Shown here one piece after another: positions 1-7,937 of a stretch of DNA of 31,236 bases. Source of the DNA: Geothermobacter sp964501815 (lineage in GTDB: Bacteria; Desulfobacterota; Desulfuromonadia; Desulfuromonadales; Geothermobacteraceae); contig CAZCUR010000027.1 of assembly GCA_964501815.1 (NCBI GenBank), positions 1-31,236 on the forward strand. The letters are read 5' to 3'. The notes under the pieces are model-generated. The model searched no databases. It worked only from the letters and a program-made list of their open reading frames with translations, and had not been told where the DNA came from. Position 1 is the first letter of the stretch, and the number at the start of each line of letters is the position of its first letter. The position numbers were made by a program, and so were the translations under genes.

Positions 1-1481
1 CCTACCAGCTCAAGCAGGACGGTCAACGCATTGTTTTCAGTACCGATGATGGCTCCTTCGCCGAATTTGCTCCGCCTGCCGACCAAAAGGTGGCCGTAGA
101 AGTGGAGCCCACAGAACCTGCCAGGCCCTCGGCTTCGATGGCCGAGACCATTGATGCGGTTATGTCGAAACCGTCTCAGCAAGAAGCAGCGGAGGCTCAG
201 CCGGAGGTTACCGAACAGGGGACCCTGCGTCTGGAGCAGGAAAAACCGAAATACACCGGGGAGAAAATCACCCTTATTTTCGACAATGCCGACATCCGCA
301 ACATCCTGCAGCTGATTGCCGATGTCTCCGGGCTGAATATCATTGCCAGCGATGAGGTCAAGGGGAATATAACGCTGCGTCTCATTGACGTCCCCTGGGA
401 CCAGGCCCTGGACCTGATTATGGACATCAAGGACCTCGGCATGTTGCGTGAGGGCAATGTCGCACGCATTCTGCCCCGGGCCCGGATCCGTTCGATGGAG
501 GAAGCCAAGCTGACCGCCAAACGCACCAAGGAAAAGCTGGAAGATCTTGTCACCGAGGTGATTATGGTCAGCCATACCGACCTTGCCAACGTGGCCGGTC
601 CTGCGGGCGAATTGCTGACTGCGCGGGGGAAAATCACCCAGGATGCCCGCAACAAGCAGATTATCGTCACGGATGTTCCCGCGGCGATAGAAAAGATCCG
701 CCAGCTGGTCAAGATTCTCGACACTCCTGAACGCCAGGTTCTGATTGAGTCGCGCATCGTCGAGGCCAATTCCAACTTCGCCCGCGACGTTGGCGTGAAA
801 TGGGGCTATTCCTACGACCAGCAGCGCAACGGTGCCAGCGGCCGCAAGTTCGCAGCCCTGGATAACGCCAGTGCCGGTTTGGGTGGCAGTTTCGTGATTT
901 CACCCGGAAGCATCACGTCCGGCTCTTCCTCGGGTTTGGGGACCAGTTTCACCTTCGGTCGCCTTGGCATAGACAGCAGTGTTCTTGATCTTCGGATTTC
1001 CGCCCTGGAAACCGCTGGTCATGGCAAGGTTGTCAGTCAGCCGCGTATTGCCACCTTGAATGGTGAAGCAGCCATGATCAGTCAGGGTACCAAGATCCCC
1101 TACCAGTCTGTCAGTGACCAGGGAACCGAAACCAAATTCGAAAATGCCGAACTGAAACTGGAGGTGACGCCGGTCATCAATCCGGATGACACCATTATTC
1201 TCGAAATTGTCGCCTCAAACAGCTCGGTGGGCGCCACTGTTCCCACCGGTGTCGGGGACGCCATTGCCATCGACGAGAAAAAGGCAGAAACCAAGGTCCT
1301 CGTGCGTGACGGCGAAACAACGGTCATCGGCGGTATTTTTGTCGAGGACGACCGCTACAGCGAGTCGGGGGTGCCCATCCTGATGAAGGTTCCCATCATC
1401 GGGCATCTGTTCAAGTCGACGACCAAGACCAACGAACGACGGGAGTTGCTGATCTTCATTACCCCGCGGATTCTGCAGTAA
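1..1481 (+). CDS. pilQ: Type IV pilus secretin PilQ, 5' truncated by window edge
   Basis: Outer-membrane secretin that forms the gated pore for type IV pili. The reading frame is open from base 3 with no stop before 1479-1481, so the gene starts outside the window; about 492 residues are visible. The first visible residues look like the end of an AMIN (peptidoglycan-binding) domain, followed by a Pro/Glu-rich linker. A secretin/TonB short N-terminal domain follows (IFDNADIRNILQLIADVSG), then an N-domain, then the secretin domain proper with VGVKWG, SQPRIATLNGEAAMISQGT, VTPVINPDD and the C-terminal VPIIGHLFKS and RRELLIFITPRIL signatures, which end the protein as is normal for PilQ. A GTG at 90 could be mistaken for a start but lies inside the continuous frame. 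A strong terminator follows. In related bacteria pilMNOP lie upstream; that is known context, not visible here. Confidence 0.95.
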   Translation, partial: YQLKQDGQRIVFSTDDGSFAEFAPPADQKVAVEVEPTEPARPSASMAETIDAVMSKPSQQEAAEAQPEVTEQGTLRLEQEKPKYTGEKITLIFDNADIRNILQLIADVSGLNIIASDEVKGNITLRLIDVPWDQALDLIMDIKDLGMLREGNVARILPRARIRSMEEAKLTAKRTKEKLEDLVTEVIMVSHTDLANVAGPAGELLTARGKITQDARNKQIIVTDVPAAIEKIRQLVKILDTPERQVLIESRIVEANSNFARDVGVKWGYSYDQQRNGASGRKFAALDNASAGLGGSFVISPGSITSGSSSGLGTSFTFGRLGIDSSVLDLRISALETAGHGKVVSQPRIATLNGEAAMISQGTKIPYQSVSDQGTETKFENAELKLEVTPVINPDDTIILEIVASNSSVGATVPTGVGDAIAIDEKKAETKVLVRDGETTVIGGIFVEDDRYSESGVPILMKVPIIGHLFKSTTKTNERRELLIFITPRILQ

Positions 1482-1502
1482 CAACATTCAAAACATTCGG
1501 GG

Positions 1503-1532
1503 AAAAGGGCAGGGCAACCTGCCCTTTTCTGT
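1503..1532 (+). terminator. Rho-independent terminator after pilQ
   Basis: Perfect 11-bp inverted repeat (AAAAGGGCAGG at 1503-1513, CCTGCCCTTTT at 1518-1528) closed by a GCAA tetraloop of the stable GNRA type, with the T-run built into the 3' arm and followed by CTGT. The arm composition (A-run before, T-run after) would let it work in both directions. It lies 22 nt after the pilQ stop and ends only about 15 nt before the aroK Shine-Dalgarno, so aroK transcription must come from read-through or from a promoter inside pilQ. Confidence 0.85.
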
Positions 1533-1554
1533 ATGTGGGAATGGAAGAGGACTC

Positions 1555-2085
1555 ATGCCTGGCTGCGACAATATCGTCATCATTGGTTTCATGGGCTGCG
1601 GCAAGAGTACGGTTGCGGCCGAACTGGCCCATTTGTGCGGTTGGCGGGTTCTTGACCTTGATGATGTCATTGTCGCGACCGCCGGGAAAACCATCCCGGA
1701 GATTTTTGCCGAAGAGGGGGAAGGCTTCTTCAGGAGTCTGGAAACCTCCGCTTTGCGGGGGCTTCTGGGCCGTAAGGGGTTGGTGGTGGCGACCGGGGGC
1801 GGTGTTGTCACCCGCAATGAAAACTGGCCCTTGATGCGGGAACTCGGGCCGGTTGTGTTTCTCCGGACTGCCCTGGACATTTTGCGCGCCCGCTTGCAAA
1901 GTCCCAGCGGCAGACCGCTGGCGGACGGCCTGTCCTGGCAGGATATCAAGAGCCGGTATCAACAGCGCCTGCCCCTTTACCAGCAGGCTGATGTTATTGT
2001 CGATGTGACAGATGAGTCTCCCGCAGAAGTTGCCCGTATAATCCTGCGGGCCATCGAAAACGGTTTGGATGAGAAACATGGTTGA
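1555..2085 (+). CDS. aroK: Shikimate kinase
   Basis: Phosphorylates shikimate with ATP to shikimate-3-phosphate in the cytoplasmic chorismate pathway. The 176-residue length is normal. The Walker A P-loop GFMGCGKST is at residues 11-19, the LDLDD segment near residue 35 supplies the acidic Mg/shikimate residues, and ATGGGVV near residue 80 is the conserved glycine-rich shikimate-binding motif. The lid is probably SGRPLAD near residue 121, with a downstream LPLYQQADVIVD segment typical of the family. The start ATG is preceded by GAGGACTC with 4-nt spacing. The stop overlaps the start of aroB, so the two are probably translationally coupled. Confidence 0.96.
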   Translation: MPGCDNIVIIGFMGCGKSTVAAELAHLCGWRVLDLDDVIVATAGKTIPEIFAEEGEGFFRSLETSALRGLLGRKGLVVATGGGVVTRNENWPLMRELGPVVFLRTALDILRARLQSPSGRPLADGLSWQDIKSRYQQRLPLYQQADVIVDVTDESPAEVARIILRAIENGLDEKHG

Positions 2086-3157
2086 ACTGAAGGTTGGACT
2101 TGGTGAGCGCAGCTATCCCATTGTAATCGGCGCGGGACTGGTTGCAGATGCCGGCAGGCGGTTGGAACAGCTTGGATTTGCCAGGCGTCTGGCTGTTATC
2201 AGCAATCCGACGGTGGCAGACCTGTACGCAGATACGCTACTGCAGGGTTTGCAGCGAGCAGGGTTTGATCCTGTTTTGCTGACTGTTCCCGATGGAGAGG
2301 AATACAAGACCCTCGACAGCTACCAGGTGCTGATGACCCGGTTGATCGAGGCCGGATTCGATCGCAGTTCAGGTCTTATTGCCCTTGGCGGCGGGGTCGT
2401 TGGGGATTTGACCGGGTTTGTCGCCGCCACCTATTTGCGGGGAATCCCCTTTGTTCAGGTTCCCACCAGCCTGCTTGCCCAGGTCGACAGCTCTGTTGGC
2501 GGCAAGACCGGGGTCAACCATCCTTTGGGGAAAAACCTCATCGGCGCCTTCTACCAGCCCAGGGCGGTGCTGATTGACGTCACGACCCTCAAGACCCTGC
2601 CGGAACGCGAGTTTCATGCGGGACTGGCTGAAGTGGTCAAATACGGCGTCATCCGTGACCGGGATTTTTTCATCTGGCTTGACCAACAGCGCGAAAAGAT
2701 TCTGGCCCTGCACCCGGAGACCCTGGTTCGCCTGGTGGAGATATCTTGCCAAACCAAGGCCGATATTGTAGAAAATGACGAAAAAGAAAAGGGTTTGCGC
2801 GCCATTCTCAACTTTGGCCATACCTATGGGCATGTGGTGGAAACCCTGTCGGGCTATGGCAAGGTCCGTCATGGTGAGGCGGTTGCCATCGGCATGGTGG
2901 TCGCCGCCCGTATCTCCAGGACATTGGGCCACTGTCGTGGCGCGGATGTGACCGCGCTGCAGTCTCTGCTGCAACGTTTCTCCCTGCCGGTGCAAACACC
3001 TGCATTCGATCCGGATGAGGTGATGGCGGCCATGTACCGGGACAAGAAGGTTCAAGACGGCCGTCTGCGTTTTGTTCTGAATCGCGGGATTGGGGACTGT
3101 CTGATCGAACCGGTCGATCATCCCCGTGAACTTCTCGCGGCTGCACTCACTACCTGA
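2078..3157 (+). CDS. aroB: 3-dehydroquinate synthase
   Basis: Converts DAHP to 3-dehydroquinate, the second step of the shikimate pathway, using NAD and a divalent metal. Family motifs are clear: GGGVVGDLTGFVAATYLRG, VPTSLLAQVDSSVGGKTGVN, GKNLIGAFYQP, AEVVKYG (metal-binding Glu) and FGHTYGHVVE (metal-binding His). From the chosen start it is 359 residues, normal for AroB. An in-frame ATG at 2069 would add three residues. I prefer 2078 because GGATGAG lies 4 nt upstream of it and homologues begin about five residues before the VGLGERSY segment. It overlaps the end of aroK by 8 nt. Confidence 0.96.
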   Translation: MVELKVGLGERSYPIVIGAGLVADAGRRLEQLGFARRLAVISNPTVADLYADTLLQGLQRAGFDPVLLTVPDGEEYKTLDSYQVLMTRLIEAGFDRSSGLIALGGGVVGDLTGFVAATYLRGIPFVQVPTSLLAQVDSSVGGKTGVNHPLGKNLIGAFYQPRAVLIDVTTLKTLPEREFHAGLAEVVKYGVIRDRDFFIWLDQQREKILALHPETLVRLVEISCQTKADIVENDEKEKGLRAILNFGHTYGHVVETLSGYGKVRHGEAVAIGMVVAARISRTLGHCRGADVTALQSLLQRFSLPVQTPAFDPDEVMAAMYRDKKVQDGRLRFVLNRGIGDCLIEPVDHPRELLAAALTT

Positions 3158-3176
3158 CATTGGTTCAGGAGGACTC

Positions 3177-4016
3177 ATGTCCAGCAACACCTCGACCCTG
3201 CTCGGAAAAATTGCCGGCTACACCGAAATTCTGGCCAAGGATCCCAAGTCGACGGTTTTTGTTTCCCTGGCTGAGGCCTATCGCCAGCTCGGCATGCTCG
3301 ACGATGCGCTGGAAATCATTGACAAGGGGCTCGCCAATCTGCCGCAGTTTGTTCCGGGTTATGTGGCCAGAGGGCGCGTTCTGGCCCAGAAAAACCAGCT
3401 TGCCGATGCGGCCGTCGCTCTGGAAAAGGCGCTGGCCATCGAGCCTGAAAACCTGTCAGCCATCAAGGGCCTTGCCCGGGTCCGCTATCGGCAGGGCTAC
3501 CTCGACAAGGCCAGAACCCTGCTGGAAAAAGGTTTGACCATCAAACCCGGCGATGAGGTTCTCGGCAAAATGCTGGCATCCCTTGGCCCTGATGGCGGTG
3601 CGGCCCAAGACTCGGCCCCGGCTGCTGCACCACCCAGGCAACAACCTCCTGCAGCAGATGAGGAGGACGGGCAGCCTGGAATTCTGACGGCGACATTGGC
3701 CGAGCTTTATGTGAAACAGGGCCTTTTGCATGATGCTGCAAGGGTTTACCGCGAAATTTTGCGCCATGAACCAGACAACCAGAAAGCCCGACAGCGACTG
3801 GTGGAACTCAAGCGCCAGATAGAGGCGCAGGAACAGCAGGAGGAACAGCAGGATACGCCGGTATCCACGACCGGTCCGGTACAGGCCGCCGAAAACCCGG
3901 CCCCTGCTTCCGCGGTTTCATCCGTCGCTTCCCAAGAGCGGTCCGAGGACAAACTTGCCGCCATTTACCAGCGCTGGCTGGCTGCCATTGCACAAAGGAG
4001 GGCGCATGTTCGCTGA
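3177..4016 (+). CDS. Tetratricopeptide repeat protein
   Basis: A 279-residue soluble protein with no signal peptide. Residues about 25-125 form three or so TPR units (SLAEAYRQLGMLDDALEIID; ALEKALAIEPENLSA; ARTLLEKGLTIKPGD). An Ala/Pro/Gln-rich linker follows (about 141-165), then a further TPR (ATLAELYVKQGLLHDAARVY, about 173-192) and a Glu/Gln-rich predicted coil near 205-226. TPRs are protein-docking surfaces, so a scaffold role is inferred; no enzymatic motif is visible. The start at 3177 is fixed by AGGAGG four bases upstream; a GTG at 3126 inside aroB lacks a ribosome site. Its last 11 bases overlap the next gene (roadblock domain), which suggests that the two products work together. Confidence 0.85.
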   Translation: MSSNTSTLLGKIAGYTEILAKDPKSTVFVSLAEAYRQLGMLDDALEIIDKGLANLPQFVPGYVARGRVLAQKNQLADAAVALEKALAIEPENLSAIKGLARVRYRQGYLDKARTLLEKGLTIKPGDEVLGKMLASLGPDGGAAQDSAPAAAPPRQQPPAADEEDGQPGILTATLAELYVKQGLLHDAARVYREILRHEPDNQKARQRLVELKRQIEAQEQQEEQQDTPVSTTGPVQAAENPAPASAVSSVASQERSEDKLAAIYQRWLAAIAQRRAHVR

Positions 4017-4365
4017 CATTCTCCAGAAAATCGTTGAGGAAACCCGCGGTGGCGCAGGAGCCGTACTCATGGGGTACGACGGCATTGCCATCGACCAGTA
4101 CTTCCGACCCATTGAAGGGGTGGATCTGCAGCTGATAGCTGTTGAGTACGCCAATATTCTCAAGGACATCAAGCGTACCGCTGAAATTCTCGACAGCGGT
4201 GAGATGGAAGAAGTGACCATCCGGACCGGTGGATTTCAGGTGCTGATTCGCGTTCTCAACGACGATTATTTTGTCGCCCTGACCATCGAAAAGGATGGCA
4301 ATTTTGGCAAGGGGCGTTATCTGCTGATGCGTGAAGCGCCCAATTTGCGTGCGGCTCTGGCCTGA
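4006..4365 (+). CDS. Roadblock/LC7 domain protein (MglB-like)
   Basis: A 119-residue single-domain protein. The N-terminal helix (FADILQKIVEETRGG), the GAVLMGYDGIAIDQYF strand segment, the EYANILKDIKRTAEIL helix and the C-terminal beta hairpin (ILIRVLNDDYFVALTI-like) match the roadblock/LC7 fold. In bacteria such proteins often act as GTPase-activating partners of MglA-type small GTPases, or as regulatory homodimers. No MglA gene is visible nearby. The start is set by AAAGGAGG at 3995-4002 and overlaps the TPR gene. The stop TGA shares its A with the aroQ ATG (TGATG). The specific role is unknown; proximity to pilQ makes a link to pilus polarity possible but unproven. Confidence 0.85.
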   Translation: MFADILQKIVEETRGGAGAVLMGYDGIAIDQYFRPIEGVDLQLIAVEYANILKDIKRTAEILDSGEMEEVTIRTGGFQVLIRVLNDDYFVALTIEKDGNFGKGRYLLMREAPNLRAALA

Positions 4366-4814
4366 TGATGAAGATACGCGTTATTCACGGGCCCAACCTC
4401 AACCTGCTCGGCACCCGGGAGCCGGAGGTTTATGGCACCCAAACCCTGGCCGATATTGATGCCGATCTGCGGCGGCTCGGTGGCGAACTCGGGGTTCAGG
4501 TCGAAACCTTCCAGTCCAACCATGAGGGGACATTGATTGATGCCGTACAGCAGGCGGCGCAGGAAGGTGCCGCGGGGCTCATCATCAACCCCGGTGGCTA
4601 TACCCATACAAGCATCGCCCTGAGGGATGCCATTGCAGGTGTCGGTTTGCCCTGCATCGAAGTTCACCTCTCCAATATCCATGCACGCGAGTCCTTTCGG
4701 CAGCATTCCTTCATTGCACCCGTTTGCGTCGGGCAGATTTGCGGACTGGGTGCCGCCGGCTATCTGCTGGCCCTGCGTGCCCTTGCCGGCCTGCTGAAGA
4801 CAGAGCGTTCCTGA
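4365..4814 (+). CDS. aroQ: 3-dehydroquinate dehydratase, type II
   Basis: Dehydrates 3-dehydroquinate to 3-dehydroshikimate. Its 149 residues are typical of the small dodecameric type II enzyme. The signature GPNLNLLGTREPEVYG contains the catalytic Arg18 and Tyr23. NPGGYTHTSIALRDA and EVHLSNIHARESFRQHS hold the substrate-binding Asn76 and catalytic His101. An alternative ATG three bases later (4368) is equally possible. It begins in a TGATG overlap with the roadblock gene, so it is part of the same operon as aroKB although aroE, aroA and aroC are not in this window. Confidence 0.96.
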   Translation: MMKIRVIHGPNLNLLGTREPEVYGTQTLADIDADLRRLGGELGVQVETFQSNHEGTLIDAVQQAAQEGAAGLIINPGGYTHTSIALRDAIAGVGLPCIEVHLSNIHARESFRQHSFIAPVCVGQICGLGAAGYLLALRALAGLLKTERS

Positions 4815-4840
4815 TTTCCCTCGGTTCATGTGTGTTCACG

Positions 4841-5926
4841 ATGACCATGACGCCCAACCCGACCCGACTGGGACAGTTGCACTCCGTCCTTGAATCTCAT
4901 CGGCTTGATGCCTGCCTGCTGCTCTCTCTTCCCAATATGCGTTGGCTGTGCGGGTTCACCGGTACGGATGGCGCACTTCTGGTGACGCGTGACCAGACCC
5001 TCTTTTTGACCGACAGCCGCTACGCGACCCAGGCCGAAGAGCAGGTCACCGCCGACCGTGTTGTGGTTTACCGTCAGAAGCTCGAGGGGATTGCCGATAT
5101 CCTTGGTGAGACGGGGGTGAAAAGGTGCGGCTTTGAGGCCGGGGCCATGACCTTCAGCCAGTGGCGCAAACTGTCTGACAGGCTGGAGCCGGTCTGCGAG
5201 CTGGTTGGCCTTGAAGATGACCTGGAGCGGCTTCGTGCGGTCAAGTCGGCCGATGAAGTGGCTGGCTTGCGCGCTGTCGCCGCCCTGCATCGGGAGGCCT
5301 TCAGCGCTATCGAAAAGATGCTGCGGCCCGGGGTTCGGGAAAAGGATATCGCCCTTGAACTGGAGCTGGCCTTGCGCCGTCTCGGTGCTGAGGAGAAATC
5401 CTTCGATTTCATTGTTGCCTCCGGACCCCGGGGCGCCATGCCGCATGGGGTTGCCTCAGACCGTTGTCTGCAGGCGGGCGAACTGGTGACCATCGATTTC
5501 GGCGCGCGCATGGCAGGCTGGTGCAGCGACGAAACCCTGACCGTTGCTGTTGGGGAAATCTCTTCGGAATTGCGCCGTATTTATGATATTGTCCTCGCGG
5601 CGCACGACGCCGCCATGGAAGCCGTGTTGCCGGGGATGTCCCTCAAGGCCCTTGATGCCGTTGCGCGTGACCTGATTGTTGAAGCCGGCTACGGCGACCA
5701 CTTCGGTCACGGCCTCGGGCATGGTGTCGGTCTCGAAATTCATGAATATCCGGCTGTTTCTCCACGGGCCGAAAAGTGTGTTGAAGAGGGAATGGTTATC
5801 ACCATCGAGCCTGGCATCTATGTGCCCGGGCTGGGTGGCTGCCGTCTGGAAGATACAGTTCTGGTGACATCGAATGGGGCTGAGCCCCTGACGGTGCTGC
5901 CGAAATCCTTTAAGCGCTACTGTTGA
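4841..5926 (+). CDS. pepP: Xaa-Pro aminopeptidase, M24 family
   Basis: Cytoplasmic metallopeptidase that removes N-terminal residues before proline. It has an N-terminal creatinase-like domain (about 1-130) and a C-terminal pita-bread domain. All five dinuclear-metal ligands of the family are present: Asp219 (TIDFG), Asp230 (WCSDETLT), His294 (GHGLGHGVGLEIHE, matching the prolidase signature), Glu323 (TIEPGIYVPG) and Glu337 (CRLEDTV). From ATG 4841 it is 361 residues, normal for bacterial short forms; ATG 4847 is two codons later. No strong Shine-Dalgarno is seen, so the exact start is uncertain. It follows aroQ after 26 nt. Confidence 0.92.
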   Translation: MTMTPNPTRLGQLHSVLESHRLDACLLLSLPNMRWLCGFTGTDGALLVTRDQTLFLTDSRYATQAEEQVTADRVVVYRQKLEGIADILGETGVKRCGFEAGAMTFSQWRKLSDRLEPVCELVGLEDDLERLRAVKSADEVAGLRAVAALHREAFSAIEKMLRPGVREKDIALELELALRRLGAEEKSFDFIVASGPRGAMPHGVASDRCLQAGELVTIDFGARMAGWCSDETLTVAVGEISSELRRIYDIVLAAHDAAMEAVLPGMSLKALDAVARDLIVEAGYGDHFGHGLGHGVGLEIHEYPAVSPRAEKCVEEGMVITIEPGIYVPGLGGCRLEDTVLVTSNGAEPLTVLPKSFKRYC

Positions 5927-5945
5927 TATTGTCGGGAAAGTCACG

Positions 5946-5973
5946 GGCCGCGGCCAGGTGCTGGTCTGCGGCC
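5946..5973 (+). promoter_or_regulatory. Stable stem-loop in the accB leader
   Basis: GGCCGC (5946-5951) pairs with GCGGCC (5968-5973). An inner stem GCCAG/CTGGT is closed by a 3-nt GTG loop. The helix ends 4 nt before the AAGGAG ribosome site of accB (5978-5983). There is no T-run, so it is not a classical terminator; a role in mRNA processing or translational control of accBC is inferred only from position and stability. Confidence 0.5.
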
Positions 5974-5991
5974 GGAAAAGGAGAAAAGAGA

Positions 5992-6471
5992 ATGGAAATC
6001 AAGGATATCAAGGCTCTGATCAAACTGGTCACCGAAACCGATATTACCGAGTTTGAAATGGAAAATGCCGAGGAAAAAATCCTCATCAAGCGTGGCCCGA
6101 GCCAGGAAATCATTCAGGTCCAGGCACCTCAGGCGCCGATGGTGGCAGCCCCCGCCGCTGTCGCCGCTCCCGCCCCTGCCGCGGCGGCTCCTGCAGAGGC
6201 GGCAGCTGAAGATAAAACCGCCAATGACAAATACAAAACCATCAACAGCCCCATTGTTGGGACCTTCTACCGCAAACCGAGCCCGGACGCCGACCCCTTT
6301 GTCAAGGAAGGGGATGTGGTCGAGGCCGGCCAGACTGTTTGTCTGGTCGAGGCGATGAAGCTGTTTAACGAAATCGAGGCGGAGTTCAAGTGCAAGATCA
6401 TTGAAGTGCTCAAGGATGATGCCTCGCCCGTGGAGTTTGGCGACGCCCTGTTCCTGGTCGAGCCGCTCTGA
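5992..6471 (+). CDS. accB: Biotin carboxyl carrier protein of acetyl-CoA carboxylase
   Basis: Carries the biotin that shuttles carboxyl groups between biotin carboxylase and carboxyltransferase in fatty-acid synthesis. It has 159 residues: an N-terminal helical region that binds AccC, an Ala/Pro-rich flexible linker (about 50-72) and the C-terminal biotinyl domain. The biotinylated lysine is Lys123 in EAMKLFNEIEAE, preceded by the usual KEGDVVEAGQTVCLVE strand. The start at 5992 matches the family N-terminus (MEIKDIKALI) and has AAGGAG eight bases upstream. It is followed by accC after 53 nt. In several bacteria an efp gene sits between pepP and accB; it is absent here. Confidence 0.97.
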   Translation: MEIKDIKALIKLVTETDITEFEMENAEEKILIKRGPSQEIIQVQAPQAPMVAAPAAVAAPAPAAAAPAEAAAEDKTANDKYKTINSPIVGTFYRKPSPDADPFVKEGDVVEAGQTVCLVEAMKLFNEIEAEFKCKIIEVLKDDASPVEFGDALFLVEPL

Positions 6472-6524
6472 TCCCGTCAGGTAACGGCAGGTTTTGGATT
6501 CACCACCAACGACGGAGAAAGAGC

Positions 6525-7865
6525 ATGTTCAACAAAATACTGATCGCCAATCGCGGGGAGATCGCCCTGCGTATCATCCGGGCGTGCAAGGAACTGGGTA
6601 TCCAGACGGTCGCGGTCCATTCCGACGTCGATGCCGAATCCCTGCATGTCAAGCTCGCCGACCAGAGCGTCTGCATCGGTCCGGCTTCGAGTACCGACAG
6701 CTACCTCAACATCAAGGCCATCATCAGCGCCGCCGAGGTGACCGACGCCGATGCCATTCATCCCGGCTACGGTTTTCTGGCTGAAAACGCCGAGTTCGCC
6801 GAGATCTGCCAGCAGTGCGGCATTACCTTCATCGGTCCCGACCCGGAAAGTATCCGGCTGATGGGGGACAAAATCCGCGCGCGCCAGACGGTGACCGAGG
6901 CCGGTGTGCCCATCCTGCCCGGGACCAAGGACAACGTCCCTGATACCGAAACGGCTTTGAAAATCGCCGCCGAGATCGGCTATCCGGTCATCATCAAGGC
7001 CACCGCCGGCGGCGGTGGCCGGGGGATGAAGGTCGTGCATACGCCGGCGCATCTGCCCAATGCCTTTGCCGCCGCACGCACCGAGGCCGAGGCCGGTTTC
7101 GGCAACCCGGACGTCTACATCGAAAAATTCTGTGAGGCGCCGCGCCACGTTGAGATCCAGGTCATGGCCGACAAGCACGGCAATGTTATCCACCTGGGCG
7201 AACGCGACTGCTCCATTCAGCGGCGGCACCAGAAACTGATCGAAGAGGCTCCCTGTCCGGTGCTGACACCTGCAGTTCGCAAAAAGATGGGGGAATGTGC
7301 CGTGGCGGCGGCCAAACGGGTCGGTTACCACAGTGTCGGCACGGTGGAGTTTCTGCTCGACAAGAATCTCGACTTCTACTTCATGGAAATGAACACCCGG
7401 GTGCAGGTGGAGCATCCTGTGACCGAGATGGTGACCGGCGTCGACATTATCAAGGAACAGATCCGTATCGCCGCCGGGGAAAAGCTGCGCTTTACCCAGA
7501 AGGATATCAAGCTGAACGGCCATGCCATCGAGTGCCGCATCAACGCCGAAGACCCGGTCAAGTTCACACCTTTCCCGGGCAAGATCAACGGTTATCACAC
7601 CCCGGGCGGCCTGGGAGTGCGCATCGACAGCGCCGTTTACGACCAGTACACCGTGCTGCCGCACTACGATTCGATGATCGCCAAGTTGATTGTTCATGCC
7701 GAAACTCGGGACGAGGCGGTCAAGAAGATGGCCTGTGCCCTGGATGAGTACATCATCGAGGGGATCAAGACGACGATCCCTTTCCATCAGAAGGTGATGA
7801 ACGATGAGGTCTTTATCAAGGGGACCGATATCGACACCGGCTATCTGGAACGGGTGAAATTCTGA
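6525..7865 (+). CDS. accC: Biotin carboxylase subunit of acetyl-CoA carboxylase
   Basis: Carboxylates AccB-biotin using ATP and bicarbonate. The 446-residue length is standard. It has the N-terminal preATP-grasp fold (MFNKILIANRGEIALRII), the glycine-rich ATP loop KATAGGGGRGMKVV, the RRHQKLIEEAP segment, the EMNTRVQVEHPVTEM catalytic/metal signature and the C-terminal domain with GHAIECRINAEDP. GGAG at 6514-6517 precedes the ATG. A GC-rich terminator-like hairpin lies 33 nt after the stop, suggesting this is the end of the aroK-to-accC transcription unit. Confidence 0.98.
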   Translation: MFNKILIANRGEIALRIIRACKELGIQTVAVHSDVDAESLHVKLADQSVCIGPASSTDSYLNIKAIISAAEVTDADAIHPGYGFLAENAEFAEICQQCGITFIGPDPESIRLMGDKIRARQTVTEAGVPILPGTKDNVPDTETALKIAAEIGYPVIIKATAGGGGRGMKVVHTPAHLPNAFAAARTEAEAGFGNPDVYIEKFCEAPRHVEIQVMADKHGNVIHLGERDCSIQRRHQKLIEEAPCPVLTPAVRKKMGECAVAAAKRVGYHSVGTVEFLLDKNLDFYFMEMNTRVQVEHPVTEMVTGVDIIKEQIRIAAGEKLRFTQKDIKLNGHAIECRINAEDPVKFTPFPGKINGYHTPGGLGVRIDSAVYDQYTVLPHYDSMIAKLIVHAETRDEAVKKMACALDEYIIEGIKTTIPFHQKVMNDEVFIKGTDIDTGYLERVKF

Positions 7866-7897
7866 ATTTGAACCAGGCGGTTTTTACGCCGGAATCG

Positions 7898-7927
7898 ACG
7901 GGCCGGGATTGCCATGTCCCGGCCCGT
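7898..7927 (+). terminator. GC-rich hairpin after accC (probable terminator)
   Basis: Perfect 11-bp inverted repeat ACGGGCCGGGA (7898-7908) and TCCCGGCCCGT (7917-7927) with an 8-nt loop. The downstream T-run is poor (TGCTGTTG), so termination efficiency is uncertain. The loop contains an ATG (7914) in frame with the next gene. Confidence 0.55.
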
Positions 7928-7937
7928 TGCTGTTGAC

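Noticed and set aside
90..92. GTG as the start of the secretin gene
   Set aside because: The same frame is open to the window edge and the residues before it continue a domain, so the gene is truncated rather than starting here.
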